From contig JANMEL010000171.1 in the NCBI GenBank assembly GCA_031376885.1, positions 1 through 10,745 of the forward strand: 10,745 bases of DNA, read 5' to 3'. The DNA is from Chamaesiphon sp031376885. Its GTDB lineage: Bacteria; Cyanobacteriota; Cyanobacteriia; Cyanobacteriales; Chamaesiphonaceae. The position numbers and the translations under genes are program-made. Shown here in pieces: positions 5,327 through 10,745 of this stretch (positions within the stretch are counted from its first letter, which is position 1; the number at the start of each line of letters is the position of its first letter). A model generated the notes under the pieces. It did not search any database. It had not been told where the DNA came from and worked only from the letters and a program-made list of their open reading frames with translations.

Positions 5327-6019
5327 ATGCGCTTTGACATTATCACTCTATTTCCTGACTTTTTCACATCCCCTCTGGGGTGCGGATTATTAGGGAAAGC
5401 CTTAGCCAAACAGATTGCGTCGGTACATATTACCAATCCCCGCGACTTTACCACCGATCGACACCACAAGGTTGATGATGAGTCATATGGAGGTGGTGTA
5501 GGCATGGTGATTAAAGCCGAACCGATTTTTGCAGCGGTAGAGTCATTACCGATTTTTCCCCGCCAACAAGTACTACTGATGAGTCCCCAGGGGCAAAAGA
5601 TCGATCGACCTTTATTAAACGAATTAGCCACAGACTACGATCGATTGGTGCTCATCTGCGGCCACTATGAGGGCATTGACGAGCGGGTAACTCATATAAT
5701 CGATCGAGAGATCTCTCTGGGTGATTTCGTGCTCACCTGCGGCGAAATTCCGGCACTGACGTTAATTAATGGAATCGTTCGGTTACTTCCAGGTACGGTA
5801 GGGAAAGTAGAATCGATCGCCACAGATAGCTTTGAAGATGGGTTACTTGACTATCCCCATTATACTCGTCCCGCAGAATTTCGCGGTTGGCGCGTACCCT
5901 CTGTATTAATGTCGGGAAATCATGACAAAATAGCCAAGTGGCGATACCAACAACAACTCGATCGAACTCAGGCAAAACGCCCTGATTTATACGCCAAATG
6001 GTTAGAAGATCGGTCTTGA
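5327..6019 (+). CDS. trmD: tRNA (guanine-N1-)-methyltransferase TrmD
   Basis: TrmD methylates N1 of G37 next to the anticodon, using S-adenosylmethionine, and so prevents +1 frameshifting. The 230-residue length is normal for the family. It begins MRFDIITLFPDFF and carries YGGGVGMV (54-61), SPQG (86-89), the knot motif CGHYEGIDER (111-120) and SLGDFVLTCGE (130-140). The C-terminal part has DSFEDGLLDYPHYTRP, whose Asp167 aligns with the family's general base, and MSGNHDKIAKWR. These belong to the SPOUT trefoil-knot fold, which acts as a homodimer. Cys138 stands where most bacterial enzymes have Gly (LTGGE). ATG 5327 starts exactly at the conserved N-terminus. The gene stands alone, not in the rpsP-rimM-trmD-rplS order known from other bacteria. 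Its stop lies four bases from the convergent stop of the next gene. Confidence 0.97.
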   Translation: MRFDIITLFPDFFTSPLGCGLLGKALAKQIASVHITNPRDFTTDRHHKVDDESYGGGVGMVIKAEPIFAAVESLPIFPRQQVLLMSPQGQKIDRPLLNELATDYDRLVLICGHYEGIDERVTHIIDREISLGDFVLTCGEIPALTLINGIVRLLPGTVGKVESIATDSFEDGLLDYPHYTRPAEFRGWRVPSVLMSGNHDKIAKWRYQQQLDRTQAKRPDLYAKWLEDRS

Positions 6020-6023
6020 AGCG

Positions 6024-6623
6024 TCAATGTGCGCGAAAGAAATGTCTATAGTATAGATACCAATTTGGTTCGATTTGCTTGAATTTCCAGATTTCCGATC
6101 GATCTTTTCGACCCCGAGTATCCAGCCCTTGCTCAAATTGGCTTAAAGATCCTGTGGCGATCGAATTTGGCTCCAATCCACCCTGCGGAGGGGCATCTGA
6201 GAAAATATAGCCCTTTTCCTCAACAATAGTATCATAGTCATCATATATCACCTGGTCTACCACGAATAAATAGGGGGTTCCTTTAAATTGCTTTGAAGGA
6301 TGTTCGGGTGCTGTAAATTTTTGAGCTATATATTCTAGATTTAAACTACGCATATAATTAGCTAGATCGTGTGAATCTTTGCCCTCGATCTTACTGTTAC
6401 AATGAAAAAACAGCTCTACTGTAAAATTCACACTGCTGCGATTGGTTACTGACTCAGATTCACACTGTTTCATTAGCGCGATTGATTCCGACTTATGTCG
6501 TTGAAAATTGGCTATTATTTGCCGATCCGATTGCAAAGCTACTCTACTTGAGTTGCAGGCAGTTGTAAATATAATTGTCAACCAGAAGCTTAAAGCCAAT
6601 CCCCAAAAGTTATTTGGTTTCAT
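6024..6623 (-). CDS. Hypothetical lipoprotein
   Basis: This 199-residue protein is not one I recognise. The N-terminus has a Lys, a hydrophobic segment (residues 6-20) and Cys23 in TTACNSS, a plausible lipidation site, so it is probably anchored in an envelope membrane. The mature part has Cys54 and Cys75, the second in ELFFHCNSKIEG. It has a polar centre with PYLFVVDQVIYDDYDTIVEE and a Trp/Tyr/Phe-rich end, WKFKQIEPNWYLYYRHFFRAH in overlapping pieces, which looks like an edge strand of a beta-rich domain. ATG 6623 is supported by one of the best Shine-Dalgarno sequences in the window. The 3' end meets trmD tail to tail with four bases between stops, so neither gene has room for its own terminator there and antisense overlap of the two transcripts is likely. 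Confidence 0.75.
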   Translation of the reverse strand: MKPNNFWGLALSFWLTIIFTTACNSSRVALQSDRQIIANFQRHKSESIALMKQCESESVTNRSSVNFTVELFFHCNSKIEGKDSHDLANYMRSLNLEYIAQKFTAPEHPSKQFKGTPYLFVVDQVIYDDYDTIVEEKGYIFSDAPPQGGLEPNSIATGSLSQFEQGLDTRGRKDRSEIWKFKQIEPNWYLYYRHFFRAH

Positions 6624-6632
6624 TAATTAAAT

Positions 6633-6640
6633 CTCCTCTC
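6633..6640 (-). promoter_or_regulatory. Strong Shine-Dalgarno site fixing the start at 6623
   Basis: On the minus strand GAGAGGAG lies nine bases before ATG 6623. Most genes in this window lack such a site, so it supports both the start and the reality of this hypothetical gene. A possible -10 (TATAGT, complement of 6651-6656) lies just upstream, with no convincing -35. Confidence 0.6.
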
Positions 6641-6692
6641 AAATATCCTTACTATAGCCGCGATTACCTACTGCTTCGATCCCATCCACATA

Positions 6693-6698
6693 TATAAT
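6693..6698 (+). promoter_or_regulatory. Perfect TATAAT box upstream of the binding-protein gene
   Basis: TATAAT occurs at 6693-6698 in an AT-rich stretch (CATATATAATAGAATAAC), with no good -35 seventeen bases upstream. It would start transcription near 6705, giving a leader of about 155 bases before ATG 6860. The AT-rich stretch could equally serve the minus-strand gene at 6623. Nothing else clear is seen in 6641-6859. Confidence 0.3.
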
Positions 6699-6859
6699 AG
6701 AATAACACCGCCATTCAGCCTTCAGTAAGGGTTTCAGTAACGCCCAAGCAAAATATACTAGATCGGGTGCATCTGATGATGTAAAATGCAATTACCTAGC
6801 CCAAATTGATTTTGGACAATACTAGGACTAATCTTGACTTTACCGATCTCCACCACATC

Positions 6860-8239
6860 ATGAAGCGTCGCCAATTTCTGCAATATAGTACTCTCACCGC
6901 AGCAGGTTTGACATTTGCCGCTTGCGGAGATCGGGGGAGTAATCATTTTACTCAACCACCCGCCAACTTTGGCACATTAGAAAAAACCGATCTCAAGATT
7001 GGGATTGTTTCTAGTTTAGACTGTCTACCATTGGTGGTGGCAAAAGAGCAAGGGATGTTCAAGAAATATGGATTGAATGTTACTCTTGTCAAAGAAGCAA
7101 ATTGGGAGAAGTTACAAACTCAATTGCAAGGTGGTAAATTAGACGCAGCACAGACTCTATTTGCGATGCCACTATGGGAATATTTTGGTAACAATAAAGG
7201 TGGTAGCCAAAGTAGGGAAGAGCGAGGTGAGAAAAGTAAAACCAAAAAAAAAGGTCAGTCAAAAACAGTCGCGTTGATGGGGTTGAGTTTGAATGGTAAT
7301 AGTATTAGTCTGGGTGAGGCAGCTTGGAAGGCTGGGTTACGTCATCAAAGAGCATATAATAGTCTCCATGAATTCCAAGATGTCTATAATAAATATTTTA
7401 GACTGGCTAAACAACCTTTGGGATTTGCGATTTCTCACCCCGCAGCTATGGCGAATTATACCACTAGATATTGGCTCGGAGCAATGGGCATCAACGCCGA
7501 ACGAGATCTCAAGTTTCAGGTATTAGCACCCAAAGATATTATTGCTGGTTTGGATAGTGGTAAGCTGGCTGGATACGCCACCGATGAGCTATTTAACCAA
7601 CAAACAATCGCCGATAAAAAAGCTTTTACTGCTTATATCGATCGAGATATTTGGCATGGACATCCTGAAAAAATCCTCGCGACTCTCGACACCTGGCTCG
7701 AAGAAAATCCCACTTCTGCAAAGGCAATGATGGCAGCAGTATTAGAAGCTTGTCAATTTTGTGAAGTTGAAAAAAACAAGCCTAATCTCCCATTAATGTT
7801 GGGTAAATCTGATTATACCGATCCTGGTACTAATTCCAATTGGCAGAATATTTTACTCGGTAACTATAACTATGTTGGTTTGGATGATAAACCAGCAATT
7901 GTCAAAACACCTGATTTCCAAATCTTCCACTTTCAACCCACCGACTATCTCCAATCACCCAATCACGCCAACTTTTTGTGGCACTCACACGCTATTTGGG
8001 TAATTACTCAAATGGTACGCTGGAATCAACGTAATCTCACCGATTATCCTCAGGATGCCAATACGATCGTTGAAGAGTTGTATCCGACAGAAACATATGC
8101 AGATGTCGCCAAAGAGTTTGGTTTGGCAATGCCAAAAGAACAAATGAAAGTCGAAAGATCGGCAGTATTTATCGATCGAGTTAGCTTCGATCCTGCTAAA
8201 GCCGACGAATATCTCAACACTTTTGAACTTCGGACATGA
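6860..8239 (+). CDS. NrtA/CmpA-type ABC transporter substrate-binding protein
   Basis: This 459-residue exported protein belongs to the family of the nitrate (NrtA), bicarbonate (CmpA) and related anion-binding lipoproteins of cyanobacterial ABC importers. The start at ATG 6860 gives MKRRQFLQYSTLTAAGLTF, a twin-arginine signal, with Cys23 in FAACG as a likely lipidation site. An in-frame TTG at 6806 would add 18 residues before the signal and is unlikely. Family landmarks are KIGIVSSLDCLPLVVAKEQG, MFKKYGLNVTLV, LQGGKLDAAQTLFAMPLW, FAISHPAAMANYTTRYWLG, ATDELFNQQ and DIWHGHPEKILATLD. The usual GEPWN is DELFN here, so the ligand may differ. Residues about 112-136 are a Lys/Arg/Glu/Ser-rich insert containing nine consecutive A bases (7244-7252). 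No permease or ATPase gene is in the window, so it is an orphan. Nitrate, bicarbonate, cyanate or another small ligand is possible. Confidence 0.88.
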   Translation: MKRRQFLQYSTLTAAGLTFAACGDRGSNHFTQPPANFGTLEKTDLKIGIVSSLDCLPLVVAKEQGMFKKYGLNVTLVKEANWEKLQTQLQGGKLDAAQTLFAMPLWEYFGNNKGGSQSREERGEKSKTKKKGQSKTVALMGLSLNGNSISLGEAAWKAGLRHQRAYNSLHEFQDVYNKYFRLAKQPLGFAISHPAAMANYTTRYWLGAMGINAERDLKFQVLAPKDIIAGLDSGKLAGYATDELFNQQTIADKKAFTAYIDRDIWHGHPEKILATLDTWLEENPTSAKAMMAAVLEACQFCEVEKNKPNLPLMLGKSDYTDPGTNSNWQNILLGNYNYVGLDDKPAIVKTPDFQIFHFQPTDYLQSPNHANFLWHSHAIWVITQMVRWNQRNLTDYPQDANTIVEELYPTETYADVAKEFGLAMPKEQMKVERSAVFIDRVSFDPAKADEYLNTFELRT

Positions 8240-8245
8240 TCCTAA

Positions 8246-8274
8246 ATACCCAACTTATTGGAAAAGTTGGGTAT
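8246..8274. terminator. Hairpin between convergent genes
   Basis: Bases 8246-8256 (ATACCCAACTT) pair exactly with 8264-8274 across a seven-base loop. It starts seven bases after the binding-protein stop and lies 47 bases past the mscL stop on the other strand, so it can serve both. U runs are short on both sides. It repeats the ATACCC...CTT pattern of the hairpins at 142-180 and 5175-5209. Confidence 0.65.
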
Positions 8275-8320
8275 CTATTATGGTCAACACCATTAACGCA
8301 CTCGATCGCGGATTTAGTAC

Positions 8321-8800
8321 TTACATAACTGGGGGTAATTCAGAAGCGCAATGACTACATTTAACCGCTTTGAGGGGAATTGTAGAGAGGCAATAAGGGC
8401 ACTCTTTGGTGTCTGCTTCTACCAATTGTTCTTCTTTTTTCTTGATGGCAGCTAATGCTCTAATTGCTAAGAAAATCACAAACGCAATAATTAGAAAATC
8501 GAGCAAGCTACCTAAAAACTGACCGAAAAGGACGGCATTTTCAATCATTTCACCCGCTTTTTTTGGATCGGGGTTGGGGATTTGCCCCAGCACTAACTTT
8601 GCATTTCTCCAGCCACCGCCAGGAATGATCGTACTAACGATCGGCATGATAATATTTTCGACAAAACCGCTGACGATTTTACCGAATGCTCCACCGATAA
8701 TCACTGCAACTGCTAGATCGACGATGTTACCTTTCATGATAAAATCTTGAAAGTCTTTGACAAATCCAGTGGCGGCTGCTCTTGAAGGTCTCATAGTCAT
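8321..8800 (-). CDS. mscL: Large-conductance mechanosensitive channel MscL with C-terminal zinc ribbon
   Basis: MscL is an inner-membrane pentamer that opens when membrane tension rises and releases solutes during hypo-osmotic shock. The protein has 159 residues. The amphipathic N-terminal helix contains FVKDFQDFIMKGNIVDLAV. TM1 is about 26-54 (VIIGGAFGKIVSGFVENIIM, the pore-lining signature), a periplasmic loop spans 58-87, and TM2 is about 88-118. After the cytoplasmic helix KKKEEQ, residues 133-153 form a short double CxxC module (CPYC at 134-137, CSHC at 148-151), fit to bind zinc. Typical MscL proteins of 130-140 residues end with a helix and lack this module. ATG 8800 is preceded by AGGAAA, and Met3 is an alternative. 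It is transcribed alone and converges with the binding-protein gene. Confidence 0.96.
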   Translation of the reverse strand: MTMRPSRAAATGFVKDFQDFIMKGNIVDLAVAVIIGGAFGKIVSGFVENIIMPIVSTIIPGGGWRNAKLVLGQIPNPDPKKAGEMIENAVLFGQFLGSLLDFLIIAFVIFLAIRALAAIKKKEEQLVEADTKECPYCLSTIPLKAVKCSHCASELPPVM

Positions 8801-8861
8801 ATGTTTAGATATTTCCTGCTAGTAGTATTTATTAAGGATTCGGATTGAGAAATGCTATGTC

Positions 8862-8867
8862 ATTATA
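8862..8867 (-). promoter_or_regulatory. Candidate -10 box of mscL
   Basis: On the minus strand TATAAT is exact (complement of 8862-8867). It would start transcription near 8855 and give a leader of about 55 bases. No recognisable -35 lies 16-18 bases upstream. A similar TTATAATG context occurs upstream of the coiled-coil gene at 10490-10495. The rest of 8870-9005 holds nothing I can name. Confidence 0.38.
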
Positions 8868-9005
8868 ACTCAATTTTGTTCCCGATCGATTAGTCCAAAA
8901 TGCTGAACTTTGCCCAAATGAGTAAGGTTTAGTCCTCATAATTTACTTTGAGGTTGCGCCAATCCATAGACTAGATCGTAGCAGTTTGCTAGATTAAATA
9001 TACCT

Positions 9006-10394
9006 CTATCTAATTGTCAGCAATACCGTAACCAATAATATAAACAGAACCCCCACCGCAAAGCTCAATAACCACAGCCAATTATAAAATCTTTTAGCAT
9101 CGCGAGTTGAGGCTTTTTGGCGCACCTGAAGATCTCCCCAAGTAGCAATTGTTTCATCATAATGTCGATCGAACCTGTCGAGTTGTTGTTCGGCTTCATA
9201 ACTGACATTCTGCCGAATCGTGTCGATGTCTGTCTTGAGCTGTTCGATGGTTTCGGCATTTAGTCGGTTTTGTTTGGCAATATTGACAAATTCCAAGCGC
9301 ATTCCCTCCACTTTATCGATCGTTTCCGCCGTTAATTCGTAAAACTGTTCTTTTTCTGTTTGTACAGATTGAGAAAGTTCGCCAAATTTGCGATCGAGTT
9401 CGGCGATACTAGTTTGGAGGGTTTGAGATTTATCGACAATTTGCTCGTGAATGATGGTAATGTTGCTGTCGAGACCATTAATTTGGTTCACCTTGAGCGT
9501 CAGATCTTCACTCACCATCGCAATTTTCAGTCGATCTGCCGAGATCTCTTGGGTGAGGTGCGAAATAGATGCTTGGTATTCTAGTAATTTAGCTTCAGAC
9601 TCATGGCTATTGGTGGCTACTTGCTCGCTCATCGCGCGGAGAGACTCATAAAAGGCTTCTTGTCCAGTTTTGAGTCGATCGTGAGCTAAAATTAAAGCAT
9701 GACGAGTTTGGGCTAACTCAGCTAACATGGACTTAATCTCTTCATAGCCGCCAAATTTATCTAAACCCGCGATCGTCTCCGTGCGGATTTGTTCCAGGGC
9801 AGTCAGCATTTCTCGAACCTTTTCGATCTGGTTTTTGCTATGACGCGCCAACTGTTGAGTGCGAAATTTGAGTTGTTTTACTTCTAGAAGGCTAGTATCT
9901 ACACTATCGACACGATCGCGGTTTTCTTGAGCTAGGAATTGCAATTGAGCATGGGAGATGGATATCTGCTCGCGAGTAGCGCGTAATTCTTCGAGTAATT
10001 GTTGACTATGGGCGATGGGTTGAGCGGCAGCAATTGCGGCTAGAGTTTCAGAAATCGAATGCCATTCTGTTTCAGGTATCTCTTGAGTTTCCGAAGCTTT
10101 TAAGGTAGTCAACAGCGCATCAAGCTCAACATCAACATCAAACTTTTCACCGACAATGGGTTGGATGGGTGCTACTTTCTCTTGAGGCTGCTCTCGATCG
10201 ATGTTACTCTCAATAGATATTGAACTAACCAGATGACCCGACTCAAGATCGCTCGAATCATTGTCACAATCTCTCCGAGAAAGCCGCCGCTTATCGATCG
10301 CAACAAGATTTGGTTTCAAGTCAGTAATTTCTGAACCTAGCAGATCTCGACGATCGGGGGAAGATGTGCCCACAAGAGAAGACGAATCAATCAC
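9006..10394 (-). CDS. Tail-anchored coiled-coil protein
   Basis: This 462-residue protein of unknown function has three zones. Residues 1-110 are polar and low in complexity, probably disordered. Residues about 115-430 are nearly all helical with heptad spacing and no proline after about residue 126, including EELRATREQISISHAQLQF and TQQLARHSKNQIEKVREML, so a long coiled coil is expected. Residues 436-462 hold one membrane helix (WLWLLSFAVGVLFILLVTVL) ending in TIR, with Lys434-Arg435 before it. There is no signal peptide, so the chain should be tail-anchored with the coiled coil in the cytoplasm. The layout is reminiscent of membrane-tethered scaffolds or of the signalling part of chemoreceptors, but I see no HAMP, receptor-tip or kinase-binding motif. 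The start is GTG 10394, supported by AGGGAG eight bases upstream. It appears to be monocistronic. Confidence 0.82.
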   Translation of the reverse strand: MIDSSSLVGTSSPDRRDLLGSEITDLKPNLVAIDKRRLSRRDCDNDSSDLESGHLVSSISIESNIDREQPQEKVAPIQPIVGEKFDVDVELDALLTTLKASETQEIPETEWHSISETLAAIAAAQPIAHSQQLLEELRATREQISISHAQLQFLAQENRDRVDSVDTSLLEVKQLKFRTQQLARHSKNQIEKVREMLTALEQIRTETIAGLDKFGGYEEIKSMLAELAQTRHALILAHDRLKTGQEAFYESLRAMSEQVATNSHESEAKLLEYQASISHLTQEISADRLKIAMVSEDLTLKVNQINGLDSNITIIHEQIVDKSQTLQTSIAELDRKFGELSQSVQTEKEQFYELTAETIDKVEGMRLEFVNIAKQNRLNAETIEQLKTDIDTIRQNVSYEAEQQLDRFDRHYDETIATWGDLQVRQKASTRDAKRFYNWLWLLSFAVGVLFILLVTVLLTIR

Positions 10395-10402
10395 GTAACA
10401 TA

Positions 10403-10408
10403 CTCCCT
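10403..10408 (-). promoter_or_regulatory. Shine-Dalgarno site supporting the GTG start at 10394
   Basis: AGGGAG (minus strand, complement of 10403-10408) lies eight bases before the GTG. An ATG seven bases upstream of the GTG is out of frame, so the GTG is the best-supported start. Confidence 0.55.
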
Positions 10409-10489
10409 AATACTTACCAGCAATGCTCCCCTTAATCGCGACTTGCCATTAGCAAAGGATTTGCCCTAAATTATGTTGAATTGCCTCAC

Positions 10490-10518
10490 ATTATAACCTT
10501 CTCCCTCGATCTTTCTAA
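10490..10518 (-). promoter_or_regulatory. Candidate promoter of the coiled-coil gene
   Basis: On the minus strand an exact TATAAT (complement of 10490-10495) has TTAGAA (complement of 10513-10518) 17 bases upstream. The -10 is perfect and the spacing is ideal, but the -35 matches only three of six bases. It would give a leader of about 90 bases before GTG 10394, and it lies between the gene and the 24-bp repeat array. Confidence 0.42.
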
Positions 10519-10560
10519 TCAGCATAAAGTCTGATTTAACCCGAATCAAAAATCCGATCC

Positions 10561-10745
10561 GATTCTCTTCCAGAGACGCTACGCGATTCTCTTCCAGAGA
10601 CGCTACGCGATTCTCTTCCAGAGACGCTACGCGATTCTCTTCCAGAGACGCTATGCGATTCTCTTCCAGAGACGCTATGCGATTCTCTTCCAGAGACGCT
10701 ATGCGATTCTCTTCCAGAGACGCTATGCGATTCTCTTCCAGAGAC
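10561..10745. repeat. 24-bp tandem repeat array, running off the window
   Basis: Seven complete 24-base units start at 10561, 10585, 10609, 10633, 10657, 10681 and 10705, and 17 bases of an eighth reach the window edge. Each unit is GATTCTCTTCC followed by AGAGACGCTACGC or AGAGACGCTATGC. The first three units have C at base 22 and the next four have T; there is no other difference. Each contains a small hairpin (TCTCT-TCC-AGAGA). GAGACGCTACGC also resembles a dispersed repeat core that I recall from filamentous cyanobacteria. Because 24 is a multiple of three, five of the six frames stay open, but no start codon precedes the array on the plus strand. The remaining 10395-10560 holds the promoter and leader of the coiled-coil gene. 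Confidence 0.92.

Noticed and set aside
5191..5631. Minus-strand open frame of 146 codons across the trmD start
   Set aside because: Most of it lies antisense to the clearly real trmD, it has no ribosome binding site, and its translation shows no recognisable motif.
6781..6795. NtcA-like site (GTA...TAC) upstream of the NrtA/CmpA-type gene
   Set aside because: The half-sites are separated by nine bases instead of the eight required by the GTA-N8-TAC consensus, and no suitable -10 follows at the usual distance.
6806..6859. Upstream TTG start for the binding protein
   Set aside because: It would place 18 residues before a well-formed twin-arginine signal beginning MKRRQFL.
6641..6859. Riboswitch or small RNA in the long leader before the binding protein
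   Set aside because: I found no conserved riboswitch core and no strong stem. The region is simply AT-rich.
10561..10745. CRISPR array
   Set aside because: The 24-base units follow each other directly with no spacers between them, and no cas gene is present.

Overview
The window looks like chromosomal DNA of a cyanobacterium. CGATCG and GATCG are scattered through genes and gaps, and one perfect HIP1 octamer (GCGATCGC) lies at 4471-4478. Gene ends carry ACCC...CTTCT hairpins, and gaps carry heptameric tandem repeats of the kind known from filamentous cyanobacteria. Several proteins (DUF1517-type, NrtA/CmpA-type, MscL with a zinc ribbon, the leucine-rich protein) have a cyanobacterial character. 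A Chamaesiphon-like genome is a guess from the CGATCG density and is not shown by the sequence.

Layout. 1-63 may hold the last codons of a plus-strand gene. Two strong hairpins follow, then a minus-strand lipoprotein gene (260-1168). A minus-strand group comes next: a coding-like remnant (1217-1333), a DUF1517-type gene (1357-1956 or 1989) and a YheT-type alpha/beta hydrolase (2071-3078). A modular repeat with a heptamer tail separates these from a leucine-rich repeat protein (3261-4277, minus). That gene is divergent from a secreted six-cysteine DUF6636-like protein (4432-4869, plus). A second copy of the modular repeat follows, and then the 3' stump of another secreted-protein gene (4969-5109).

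The second half starts with trmD (5327-6019, plus). It converges with a hypothetical lipoprotein gene (6024-6623, minus), leaving only 4 bases between stop codons. Next is an orphan NrtA/CmpA-type binding protein (6860-8239, plus), which converges with mscL (8321-8800, minus). A tail-anchored coiled-coil protein (9006-10394, minus) follows. The right edge is a 24-bp tandem repeat that runs out of the window.

The genes do not form one pathway. Most are single genes with their own promoters, in the scattered arrangement usual in cyanobacteria. Most encode envelope or membrane proteins: three probable lipoproteins, two exported proteins, MscL and the tail-anchored coiled coil. TrmD is the only clear core housekeeping enzyme. 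I found no defence system, CRISPR array, transposase, rRNA, tRNA or riboswitch. The least ordinary content is in the gaps: two modular repeats whose heptamer tails differ by one base in nearly every unit, the decayed gene beside one of them, a set of related gene-end hairpins, and the 24-bp array.
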